Below, in pieces: positions 23,912 to 32,249 of a stretch of 64,000 nucleotides of DNA (positions are counted from its first letter, which is position 1; the number at the start of each line of letters is the position of its first letter). The translations under genes and the position numbers were made by a program. The notes under the pieces are model-generated. The model saw only the letters and a program-made list of their open reading frames with translations, was not told the origin of the DNA and did not search any database. This stretch comes from Flavisolibacter amylovorans (lineage in GTDB: Bacteria; Bacteroidota; Bacteroidia; Chitinophagales; Chitinophagaceae): NCBI RefSeq assembly GCF_039541815.1, contig NZ_BAABGY010000009.1, forward strand, positions 297,316 to 361,315. The letters are read 5' to 3'.

Positions 23912-26110
23912 TCAACGCACGCCAGAGCCCGCCAGGGTGGCTTCATTCGGGCCAACCAAGATCAGCTTTCCGTCGGGTTGCTCCGCGGTGAGGATCATGC
24001 CCTGGCTCTCGATGCCGCGCATCTTGCGGGGGGCGAGGTTGGCCACCACCATCACCTGCTTGCCCACCATCGATTCGGGCGTAAAGTGCTGGGCGATGCC
24101 CGATACAATGGTGCGTACCTCGTTGCCCATATCCACCGTCAGCTGCAGCAGCTTGTCGGCCTTGGGTACCTTCTCGCAGGCCGTCACCGTGCCGATGCGG
24201 AGGTCGATCTTGGCAAAGTCATCATACTGGATCTCGGATTTCACCCCCGGCCCCTCTCCAAGGGAGAGGGGAGCGTTCGCTGCGCCCGATGGCGTCGCTG
24301 CGGTATTGCCGATTGCCGATTGCCGATTCCCGTTCTCTGCTTCCATAGCGGCTTTTGCTTTTTCGAGTCCTGCTTTTAATTTTTCGACCTGGTACTGTAC
24401 TTCCTCGTCTTCGATCTTGCGGAAGAGGAGCTCGGGTGGGCGGAGCGAATAGCCCACCGACAGGAGCTTCAGGGAGCCGGCGTTCTTCCACTCGAGCATC
24501 GCATCCACCACTTTCATGAGGTGGCACATCTTCTTTGCGGTGTTGGGCAAAAACGGATTGATGAGGATGGCCAGGTTGGCACATAGCTGCAGGGAGAGGT
24601 GCAGGCAGTTGTCGATTTCTTTTTGGGCGGCTTCCGTTACCTTTCCTTCCGCATCCACCTGCTTCACCTTTTTCCAAGGCTCGTTCAGTTGCAGGTAGCC
24701 GTTGCCCAGCGTCGCCAGCGCGATCACTTCGCCCAGCGCGTCACGAAAGCGGTAGCCTTCGAGCAGCTCCTCGATCTTCGCCTTTGCGGTCTTGATCTCG
24801 GCCATCAGCACGTTATCGCGCTCCGTTACGATATCGGCGTGCCACTTCGGTACCTTGCCGCCCGTGAGCTTGTGCATCAGCACCATCGTACGGTTCATGA
24901 AGTTGCCGAACTTGTTGAGCAGCTCGCCGTTCACCGCATCCTGGAAGCCTTTCCACGTAAAGTCGGAGTCCTTCGTTTCGGGTGCGATCGCCGTCAGGTA
25001 ATAGCGCAGGCAGTCGGCAAGCGCGGGGCCGCCGTTCTCCTTTTTGATGAAGTCGTCGATGTAGTCCTGCATGTCGAGCTTCCAGGCACGCGAGGTACTC
25101 ATCTTGTCGCCCTCGAGGTTGAGGAACTCGTTGGCCGGCACGTTTTCCGGAACGATGTAGTCGTGCAGCTGAAGCATCAGCGGGAAGATGATGCAGTGAA
25201 ACACGATGTTATCCTTGCCGATAAAGTGCACCAGCTTTGTTTCATTATCGAGCCAATAGGGGCGCCAGTCCTTGCCTTCGCGCTGTGCCCAGGTCTTGGT
25301 AGCGGAGATGTAGCCGATGGGCGCGTCGAACCAAACGTAGAGCACCTTTCCGGCGGCATCAGGCGTATCGAGCGGCACTTTGACGCCCCAGTCGAGGTCG
25401 CGGGTAACGGCGCGGGGCTGGAGGCCACCGTCGATCCAGCTTTTGCATTGGCCGACCACGTTGGCGCGCCAGTCGTCCTTATGGTTTTCAAGAATGTACT
25501 CGCGGAGCCAGGCCTCGTGCTGGTCGAGCGGGAGGTACCAGTGCTTGGTGGCGCGCTTCACCGGCGGGGCGCCGCTCAGTGTGCTCACCGGGTTGATCAG
25601 CTCATCGGGGGAGAGCGCGGTGCCGCATTTCTCACACTGGTCGCCGAAGGCGCCCATGAAGTGGCAGTTCGGGCACTCGCCTTTGATGTAGCGGTCGGCA
25701 AGGAATGTGCTCGTGGCCTCATCGTAATACTGCTCGCTTTCCTTGGTCACGAGCAGGTTGCGGTCGTTGAGGTAGGTAAAGAATTCCTGCGCCGTTTCGT
25801 GGTGCACGGGCGCCGAGGTACGGTCGTATACGTCGAAGGAGACCGAGAGGTCGTCGAAGTTCTCCTTCATGATCGTGTGGTACTTGTCGATGATGGCCTG
25901 CGGCGTGGTGCCTTCCTTCATGGCCTGGATGGGGATGGCGGTGCCGTGCTCGTCGGAGCCGCACACGAACACTACATCGCGGCCCTGGGCCCGGAGGTAG
26001 CGTACGTAGATGTCTGCCGGAATATAGGCGCCTGCGAGGTGGCCGATGTGCTTGTGGCCGTTGGCGTAGGGCAGGGCAGAGGTAATAAGGTATCGTTTGG
26101 GCGTATTCAT
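23912..26110 (-). CDS. metG: Methionyl-tRNA synthetase with C-terminal tRNA-binding domain
   Basis: The enzyme charges tRNA-Met. The 732-residue product has the class I motif HIGH (residues 21-24), a zinc-knuckle insert CPNCHFMGAFGDQCEKCG, the KMSTS loop (EGDKMSTSRAWKL, about residue 340), the anticodon-binding helical domain, and a C-terminal EMAP/Trbp111-like domain from about residue 630 (KIDLRIGTVTACEKVPKADKLL). The linker at about residues 590-625 is odd. It contains NRQSAIGNTA and PLSLGEGPGV, which translate two dispersed DNA repeats (24305-24333 and 24242-24272) carried in frame. The rest looks intact and functional. Confidence 0.96.
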   Translation of the reverse strand: MNTPKRYLITSALPYANGHKHIGHLAGAYIPADIYVRYLRAQGRDVVFVCGSDEHGTAIPIQAMKEGTTPQAIIDKYHTIMKENFDDLSVSFDVYDRTSAPVHHETAQEFFTYLNDRNLLVTKESEQYYDEATSTFLADRYIKGECPNCHFMGAFGDQCEKCGTALSPDELINPVSTLSGAPPVKRATKHWYLPLDQHEAWLREYILENHKDDWRANVVGQCKSWIDGGLQPRAVTRDLDWGVKVPLDTPDAAGKVLYVWFDAPIGYISATKTWAQREGKDWRPYWLDNETKLVHFIGKDNIVFHCIIFPLMLQLHDYIVPENVPANEFLNLEGDKMSTSRAWKLDMQDYIDDFIKKENGGPALADCLRYYLTAIAPETKDSDFTWKGFQDAVNGELLNKFGNFMNRTMVLMHKLTGGKVPKWHADIVTERDNVLMAEIKTAKAKIEELLEGYRFRDALGEVIALATLGNGYLQLNEPWKKVKQVDAEGKVTEAAQKEIDNCLHLSLQLCANLAILINPFLPNTAKKMCHLMKVVDAMLEWKNAGSLKLLSVGYSLRPPELLFRKIEDEEVQYQVEKLKAGLEKAKAAMEAENGNRQSAIGNTAATPSGAANAPLSLGEGPGVKSEIQYDDFAKIDLRIGTVTACEKVPKADKLLQLTVDMGNEVRTIVSGIAQHFTPESMVGKQVMVVANLAPRKMRGIESQGMILTAEQPDGKLILVGPNEATLAGSGVR
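24242..24333. repeat. Dispersed repeats carried in frame inside metG
   Basis: 24242-24272 has the CCCCTCTCCAAGGGAGAGGGG palindrome type, and 24305-24333 has four GATTGCC or GATTCCC words like those at 2909-2988. Both lie in the linker between the anticodon-binding and tRNA-binding domains and keep the reading frame. Confidence 0.7.
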
Positions 26111-26183
26111 GTCCGGGCAAAAGTACCGGAAATCAATGTGCTAATGGGATAATGGGGTAATGTGCTGATGGGGTAATGGAACA

Positions 26184-26280
26184 GGGTTTTAGAGGTTTTG
26201 GAGGTTTTATGGGTTTTAAGGGTTGGGAGCGACTGAACCAACTCCCAGAACCCCCAGAACCCTCAGAACCCCTAAAATCT
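26184..26280. repeat. G-rich word-repeat hairpin, divergent copy
   Basis: The left arm repeats GGTTTTAG/GGTTTTGG words. The core is GGTTGGGAGCGACTGAACCAAC and the right arm repeats CCCAGAAC/CCTCAGAAC. It ends 4 bp beyond the stop of the archaemetzincin-like gene on the minus strand. A run of GGGATAATG/GGGGTAATG words (26142-26180) sits next to it. Confidence 0.72.
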
Positions 26281-26284
26281 CCTC

Positions 26285-27046
26285 TTATTTGCCGCCGTTC
26301 GCCCGGAGATCCCTGCGGCAGGCGGCGCAGAGCCTGGGAAGGGGCTTTTGCAGCAGGAAGGTCGGCGACTCCTCCGTGTCGATCAGGTAGTACATGAGGC
26401 ACCTGCGGTTGCTGCAATGCTTGCCGTGCGCGGCATCCTTGTGCTCGCTTTGCAGCGGGGTACCGACGTTCACGAGGCCCATCAGGTGGCCGAGCTCGTG
26501 CTGGAGCACCTTCGTTTCGAGGTCCGTGCGCGCCGGCCTGCGCCGGGTGTTGCTGTTCTCGTGGAGGTTCTTGCCGAACACAACGGCCGAATTACTACGG
26601 TAGGCATAACCCAGCATCTCCGGCTCGATGAAGACGCCGTTGGTATACAGCAGGTAGACCACGGCATCGCCCTCCTTGCTGTAGCGGGTGCGGTACTGCT
26701 TTTCAATGGCGGCCACCTCCTCCAGGCTGTTGAGCGTGTCTTTTGCCGGCGGGATCTCCGTAATGACGGTGCGGATGCCGGCCGGCTTGTGCACGTGGCG
26801 GAACAGGAAGCTGCGCAGGTTGCCGAGGGCGGCCGAGTCGGGGGCATAGCCAGTCATGTATTGTACCTCGAGCGTCAGCGAGGTGTATATGCTGTCGGAG
26901 AGCAGCTCGCGCGCGGCGCGGCCCACGGGGCGTTCCGCGTCGTGGGTCTGCACCGGTACCTGCTCCGGCAACACCGGTTTCCTGCACGCCTGGGCCAGCA
27001 GGATCAGCAGGAGCAGGCAGAGGCAGTTCGTTCGCGGTGTTTTCAT
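26285..27046 (-). CDS. Archaemetzincin-like (M54-type) zinc protease lipoprotein
   Basis: The 253-residue product has a lipoprotein signal (CLLLLILLAQAC), so it is probably membrane-anchored outside the cytoplasm. The active-site helix HELGHLMGLVN is followed by HCSNRRCLMYY and, about 21 residues after the Met, CAAC. The archaemetzincin signature is HExxHxxGxxH, then Cx4CxM, then CxxC. Here the third-ligand histidine position reads Asn/Val, and candidate replacements lie further on (SEHKDAAHGKHC). The ATG at 27046 begins the signal; 27070 is an alternative. Its stop abuts a word-repeat hairpin. Family call moderate, substrate unknown. Confidence 0.75.
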   Translation of the reverse strand: MKTPRTNCLCLLLLILLAQACRKPVLPEQVPVQTHDAERPVGRAARELLSDSIYTSLTLEVQYMTGYAPDSAALGNLRSFLFRHVHKPAGIRTVITEIPPAKDTLNSLEEVAAIEKQYRTRYSKEGDAVVYLLYTNGVFIEPEMLGYAYRSNSAVVFGKNLHENSNTRRRPARTDLETKVLQHELGHLMGLVNVGTPLQSEHKDAAHGKHCSNRRCLMYYLIDTEESPTFLLQKPLPRLCAACRRDLRANGGK

Positions 27047-27728
27047 AGGACGGTGAGGGTGCTTTTTCAAAAGTCGGCAGAAGCAAGCCTCAGGTAACCT
27101 GTAGTTCTGTTAAATGACAGCGCACCACATTTATGAATTCCTGCCGGCAACCCCTTGGATCGCCAAGGCGCAAAGGATTATCTGGACGCGAAGGGAGCAA
27201 AGAGAACAAAGAGGGATTGTCTGGTTGGCCCTTTCCTCCAAGTGCCTGTCCTCTTGGTTTTTGTAAGCGGAGCGTCCCGCAGGGCGAAGCATGCGCGGAA
27301 CCTCTCTGAAAGCAAGACGTGCCTTTCTTTTTTCGACAAAGCCATCCGTACGATAAAAATGAACCGATCGGCAACAGAGCAGCACCACCCATGAAGAATG
27401 ATGAACGGAGTCGGGATGCCTCCGCGCATGTCCCGCTGGCGGGATGCTCCGCCTACGAAGGGCGGAACCAACACCGATACAGTAAGCTGGCCGCTTTGGT
27501 CGGGTACGTAGCGCCCTTTTCATTCTTTTGCGTCCCAAATTTTCCTTTGCGCCTTCGCGTTATGTGTTCTCGCATGATCATCCCAACCTTTCTGAATGCC
27601 GGCGCTCCGGCCGGCATCCCTCCGAAGCTTCGGAGCGAAGCGGCGGGACCCGGCTAAACCCTCCTGAACCTTCCCCCCCGCCGTCATCCTTAACATTCAC
27701 GAATCGCCCCTTTGCCTATCTTGTCGGC
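27047..27728. repeat. Repeat-rich intergenic region without a gene
   Basis: There is no convincing gene in about 680 bp. AAGGCGCAAAGGA (27165-27177) pairs with TCCTTTGCGCCTT (27543-27555), forming the ends of a roughly 390-bp inverted repeat. Inside are GC-rich fragments with CCCGCAGGGCG and GGCGGGATGCTCCGCC palindromes (about 27270-27470). ORFs here are short, overlap each other and lack family features. Confidence 0.55.
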
Positions 27729-28760
27729 ATGATGCGCCGCAAGCATTTCCTCTCTTCCGTTGCTGCCCTCGCCGGCGGGGCCCTGCTGCCCGCCTGTGCG
27801 GCCGTTCGGCCACAGGCAGCGCGGGAGCCGGCCGTAAAGCGGCCGCCCTGGTTAAAGCCGGGCGATACCATCGCCATCACCTCGCCCGCGGGCGCCATCA
27901 CCCTGGATGCCCTGAAGCCCGCCACGAGCTTGCTGGAGAGCTGGGGCTACCGGGTCCGCATCGGGGAAAGCATCGGTAAAAAAGACTTCTCCTTCGGCGG
28001 CACGGATGCCGAGCGCGGCGCCGACCTGCAGGCCCTGCTCGACGATCCTTCCGTCAGCGCCATCCTCTGCGCCCGTGGCGGCTACGGCTCTGTACGCATC
28101 GTGGACGGCCTCCGCTGGGAGCGCTTCAAAAAGGCACCCAAGTGGGTCATCGGGTTTTCCGACATCACGGTGCTGCACAGCCATATTCACCGGCATTGCG
28201 GGGTGGCCACGCTTCATTCCAAGATGTGCAACTCCTTCCCGGACGACTGGGTAAATACGGATCCGGTACGCCGCGCCACCATTCTTTCCATCAAGGCCGC
28301 CCTCGAGGGAGCGCCGATGGACCAGCAGGCGCCGGCGCACCCGCAGCACCGGGCCGGCACCGCCGAAGGCCCGCTCGTAGGGGGTAATCTCCGGATCCTG
28401 GAGAACCTTGCCGGCACGCCCTCGGACATCAGCACTATGGGCAAGATCCTTTTTGTGGAAGACACCGGTGAATACTTATACAGTATCGACCGCATGTTCG
28501 AGAACCTGCGCCGCAGCGGGAAGCTCGCCGGCCTGGCGGGCCTCATCGTGGGCGGGATGAAGGTAAAGCCCGACGACGCCGGCGAAGAGTTTGGCCGTAC
28601 GGTGCCCGACATCGTGCTCCAAAAGACAAAAGATTATTCTTTCCCCATCTGCTTCGATTTCCCCGTTGGCCACCAGCCTGCTAACTTCGCCCTGAAGTGC
28701 GGGTTGCCGCACCACCTGACCGTAGCCGCTGACGGCACCCGATTAACTGACCTACCATGA
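27729..28760 (+). CDS. LD-carboxypeptidase (S66), lipoprotein/exported form
   Basis: S66 peptidases remove the terminal D-alanine from murein tetrapeptides. The 343-residue product starts with a twin-arginine-like, lipobox-bearing leader (RRKHFLSSVAAL ... LLPACA), so it is probably exported and lipidated. The S66 core shows ARGGYGSVRIVD and the nucleophile region GFSDITVLHSH, and later GPLVGGNLRILENL, FVEDTGEYLYSIDRM (glutamate) and FPVGHQPANFALKCG (histidine). The frame extends upstream to 27528, but 27729 starts the leader. Its stop overlaps the ATG of the next S66 gene by 4 bp (ATGA). Confidence 0.9.
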   Translation: MMRRKHFLSSVAALAGGALLPACAAVRPQAAREPAVKRPPWLKPGDTIAITSPAGAITLDALKPATSLLESWGYRVRIGESIGKKDFSFGGTDAERGADLQALLDDPSVSAILCARGGYGSVRIVDGLRWERFKKAPKWVIGFSDITVLHSHIHRHCGVATLHSKMCNSFPDDWVNTDPVRRATILSIKAALEGAPMDQQAPAHPQHRAGTAEGPLVGGNLRILENLAGTPSDISTMGKILFVEDTGEYLYSIDRMFENLRRSGKLAGLAGLIVGGMKVKPDDAGEEFGRTVPDIVLQKTKDYSFPICFDFPVGHQPANFALKCGLPHHLTVAADGTRLTDLP

Positions 28761-29671
28761 GCAAGATCCCTCCATACCTGCAGCCGGGCAGCACCATCGG
28801 CATCACCGCCCCTGCGGGCTTCATGGCCCTCGAGAAGATGAGCGCCTGCATCGACACCCTGCAGGAGTGGGGCTACACCGTGCGCCTCGGCGACACCACC
28901 CACAGCAACTCCGCTACGTATTTCTCCGGTACCGACGACGAGCGCGCACAGGACCTGCAGCGCCTGCTCGACGATCCCACGGTAGATGCCATCCTTTTTG
29001 CCCGTGGCGGCTACGGCCTCAGCCGCATCGTCGACCGCCTCCACTTCAAGGCCTTCAAGAAACATCCGAAATGGCTCATCGGCTTTTCCGATGTGACGGT
29101 GCTCCACAGCCACATATGGGAAGAATACGGCATCGCCTCGCTGCACGCGCCCATGGCCGCAGCCTTCAACGAGGAAGGCCCGGGCAGCCATTTCGTGAAT
29201 ACCCTCAGGGATGCCCTTGCAGGCACGCCGGCCGACTACCGCGCCGAGCCGCATGTGCTCAACCGCCCCGGGCAGGCCGAAGGCCCGCTGGTGGGCGGGA
29301 ACCTGAGCCTCCTGGTGCACAGCCTCGGCACACCGTCGGAGTTGCGGACCAAGAAGTCGATCCTGTTCCTCGAAGACATCGGGGAGTATTTATACAGTGT
29401 CGACCGCATGATGCTGCAGCTGAAGCGCAGCGGCAAGCTCGAGCGCCTGGCAGGCCTCGTGGTAGGCGGCTTCACCGACATAAAAGACACCGAGCGACCC
29501 TTTGGCAAGAACGTCTACGAGCTCATCGCCGACCATGTGAGCGGCTACGAGTACCCGGTCTGCTTCGGCTTCCCCGTCAGCCACGGCAAGGAGAACGTTG
29601 CCCTGAAACACGGGGTCGAGCATAAGCTGCATGTGGACCGTGGAGAGGTGAGACTGACAGAGGACGAATAG
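28757..29671 (+). CDS. LD-carboxypeptidase (S66), cytoplasmic form
   Basis: The 304-residue paralog of the preceding gene has no leader, so it is probably the cytoplasmic recycling enzyme. The same motifs are present: ARGGYGLSRIVD, GFSDVTVLHSH, GPLVGGNLSLLVHSL, FLEDIGEYLYSVDRM and FPVSHGKENVALKHG. The ATGA overlap with the upstream gene indicates translational coupling. The pair probably arose by tandem duplication followed by a split in location. The stop codon directly abuts an inverted repeat that fills the space to the Kup gene. Confidence 0.92.
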   Translation: MSKIPPYLQPGSTIGITAPAGFMALEKMSACIDTLQEWGYTVRLGDTTHSNSATYFSGTDDERAQDLQRLLDDPTVDAILFARGGYGLSRIVDRLHFKAFKKHPKWLIGFSDVTVLHSHIWEEYGIASLHAPMAAAFNEEGPGSHFVNTLRDALAGTPADYRAEPHVLNRPGQAEGPLVGGNLSLLVHSLGTPSELRTKKSILFLEDIGEYLYSVDRMMLQLKRSGKLERLAGLVVGGFTDIKDTERPFGKNVYELIADHVSGYEYPVCFGFPVSHGKENVALKHGVEHKLHVDRGEVRLTEDE

Positions 29672-30040
29672 GGCACGGTGAATACGCGGAAAACGCGGAA
29701 ATCGTAGGGATACTTTCCTTTCTTGTTTTATCTGTCATTTATCTCGTCAGGGCTGCTTGTGTTGCGCTCCGCTAAAAGTGCAATATGCTCTATGTCCGCG
29801 AGTACCGGATAAAACGCGGAAGTGAGCTGCGCTCACAAGTCCTCACTCATTACAGGGATGCCCTATTCAAGGGGCTTCGTTTACAAAGCCTTTTCCGCGT
29901 TTTAAAAAATGTTGCACCGCCAACAAGGCGCAGACTTTAAGCGACTACGCATAGTAGCACCAGTATCACCAGCCTGCAAAAAAAAATGCGGAATACCTGC
30001 CCAAACAAGTATTCCGCGTTTTCTGCGTATTCCGCGTGCC
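29671..30040. repeat. Inverted repeat (AATACGCGGAAAACGCGG type) filling a convergent intergenic gap
   Basis: The left arm (29671-29700) begins on the last base of the LD-carboxypeptidase stop. The complementary right arm (30012-30040) ends 2 bp before the Kup stop. Nested inner arms (ATAAAACGCGG near 29809 and CCGCGTTTTAAA near 29897) repeat the word. About 310 bp lie between the arms with no gene. The whole gap is thus one nested element. Confidence 0.75.
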
Positions 30041-30042
30041 AT

Positions 30043-32088
30043 TTACTCAACGCGACGAAGTTTCAAATTGGTGACGGGGGCGACAATCAGCGGGAACTTT
30101 TCTACCGTTACGTTGCTCACGTCGAGGCCGAAGCCGCGCTCCTCGGAGAGGCTCGCCTCTTTGAGCCAGAAGTGGAACTTCATGATGAGGCGCTCGAAGA
30201 TGGGCAGCTCGTTGTCCTGGCTCAGGTATTTTTCCATCACGATGAACTGGAAGTCGCCCACTACCTTGCTGCGCTCGAGGCTCTCGTAGCGGCTCGTGAT
30301 GTTCACCTCCCGGTTGGCCACGAGGTCTTCCACCACCTTGCGGAACATGAGGTTGATGCGCGGCTCCACCCGGAAGCCGAGGCGGAACTCGACGCGGATG
30401 ATGTCGTTGGGAATGATATGGTCCACCTTGTACTCCATCGTATAGGGGTCGTCGAGCGTATCCACGTGCACGAACCAGTAGATGTCGGCGCGCTTCGGCT
30501 TGCGGTTGAGGATGGAGTACACGATCTTATGCTCGATCTCGCGCGGGTTGTCGGCCGAGGTGAGGTACACGAGGTGGGTCGAGAACTTGGGTACCGTGCG
30601 GTCGTTGCTCAGCTCCTGGATCTTGGGGATGTAGTGGTCGAGGCGTACGAATTCGATGTAGCGGTTCTTGATCTTGCGGGCCTTGAACCAGTCGAACATG
30701 ATGAAGAACAGGAAGCCGCCCACGATGAGGGCCACGAAGCCGCCGTGCGGGAACTTCTCGGCATTGGCGAACAGGAAGCCGAACTCGATGGTGAGGTATA
30801 CCGCCAGGTAGAGGTAGATAAAGGCCGGCTTCACGCGCCGGAGCACGAGGAAGTTGGCGAAGAGGATCGAGGTGGCGATCATGCAGAGGGTAATGGCGAG
30901 GCCGTAGGCCGCTTCCATGGCCGCTGCTTTACGGAAGTAGAGCTCGATGCCCACGCAGCCGATGAACAGCATCAGGTTGACGCCGCCGATATACACCTGC
31001 CCGCGCTCTTCGGTGGGGTACTTCATCTGGAGCTTCGGCCAGAGGTTGAGGCGCATGGCCTCCGAGATGAGCGTATAGGAGCCGGAGATGAGGGCCTGCG
31101 AGGCGATGATGGCCGCGGCCGTGGCGATGGTGATACCGAAGTAGAGGAACCACTCGGGCATCAGCTGGTAGAAGGGGTTGAAGCCCGATTCGATGAGCTC
31201 CGGCGTCACCTTGGTGCCGAGGTTGGTGACCCAGCCGTATTGTACCTCCCCGTTCACCACCACTTCCTTGCCGGCGCGGTGCAGGATTTCCTTGTGCTGC
31301 CCGGCGAGGAGCCAGGCGCCCTGCCCGAGGTAGTTGAGGATGAGGCAAGTCTTGACGAAGATCCAGGAGTAGCGGATGTTCCACTTGCCGCAATGGCCCA
31401 GGTCGGAATAGAGGGCCTCGGCCCCGGTGGTGCAGAGGAACACGCCGCCGAGGATATAGAAGCCGCGGGGCTCCTCGATCAGCAGCCTGATGCCGTACCA
31501 GGGGTTGAAGGCGCGCACGATGCTGACGTCGTCGAACAGGTGGTAGATGCCGAACGTGGCGAGCATCAGGAACCAGACGGTCATCACCGGTCCGAAGAAG
31601 CGGCCGATGAAGGCCGCGCCGAACTGCTGGATGAAAAAGAGGACCGAGAAGATGCCCAGCACGATGTACACGATGGTCCACTGGCTGATGTTGTGCAGGG
31701 CCGGCACCTGCTTGAGCCCCTCGATGGCGGAGGTGACCGTTACCGGCGGGGTGATCATGCCGTCGGCCAGGAGCGCCGCGCCGCCGATCATGGCCGGGAC
31801 CACGAGCCAGCGCTTGCGCCGCCGCACGAGGGCGAAGAGCGAGAAGATGCCGCCTTCGCCCCGGTTGTCGGCCCGCAGGGTCAGGATCACATACTTGATC
31901 GTGGTCTGCAGCGTTAGTGTCCAGATGATGAGGGAGAGGGAGCCTACGATCAGGTCTTCGGTGATGGTGCGGCCGGAGGTGATGGCGTTGAGCACGTAAA
32001 GCGGGGAGGTACCGATGTCGCCATAAATGATCCCCAGGGCGATGAGCAGACCCCCAAGGGTCGCCTTGCTGTTATGGTGTGAAGGCAT
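30043..32088 (-). CDS. kup: KUP-family potassium uptake protein
   Basis: This inner-membrane K+/H+ symporter has 681 residues. It opens with GGLLIALGIIYGDIGTSPLYVL, the Kup signature, then about 12 membrane helices over the first 430 residues (ALLADGMITPPVTVTSAIEGL is the second typical motif). A C-terminal cytoplasmic domain of about 230 residues carries the family's mixed alpha/beta pattern. It is a single gene, convergent with the LD-carboxypeptidases and divergent from an exported Bacteroidota protein. No regulator is adjacent. Confidence 0.95.
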   Translation of the reverse strand: MPSHHNSKATLGGLLIALGIIYGDIGTSPLYVLNAITSGRTITEDLIVGSLSLIIWTLTLQTTIKYVILTLRADNRGEGGIFSLFALVRRRKRWLVVPAMIGGAALLADGMITPPVTVTSAIEGLKQVPALHNISQWTIVYIVLGIFSVLFFIQQFGAAFIGRFFGPVMTVWFLMLATFGIYHLFDDVSIVRAFNPWYGIRLLIEEPRGFYILGGVFLCTTGAEALYSDLGHCGKWNIRYSWIFVKTCLILNYLGQGAWLLAGQHKEILHRAGKEVVVNGEVQYGWVTNLGTKVTPELIESGFNPFYQLMPEWFLYFGITIATAAAIIASQALISGSYTLISEAMRLNLWPKLQMKYPTEERGQVYIGGVNLMLFIGCVGIELYFRKAAAMEAAYGLAITLCMIATSILFANFLVLRRVKPAFIYLYLAVYLTIEFGFLFANAEKFPHGGFVALIVGGFLFFIMFDWFKARKIKNRYIEFVRLDHYIPKIQELSNDRTVPKFSTHLVYLTSADNPREIEHKIVYSILNRKPKRADIYWFVHVDTLDDPYTMEYKVDHIIPNDIIRVEFRLGFRVEPRINLMFRKVVEDLVANREVNITSRYESLERSKVVGDFQFIVMEKYLSQDNELPIFERLIMKFHFWLKEASLSEERGFGLDVSNVTVEKFPLIVAPVTNLKLRRVE

Positions 32089-32249
32089 TGTTCAGAACGA
32101 TTAAGCGGATCGCTTTAAGTAGGTAAAGGTAGCGGAATGCGTTATACACTCGTTAAAAAACGGGCGCCGCACCGGCCGGGCCACCCCGGGGCATTTTTTA
32201 GCGTCTCCATAGGGGCGGAAGCCCTAATTTTAAAACGTAAAATCTTTTC

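Noticed and set aside
27131..27538. Several overlapping ORFs of 80-135 codons on both strands between 27090 and 27657
   Set aside because: They overlap each other in all frames, sit in a repeat-rich region and have no domain or signal features.
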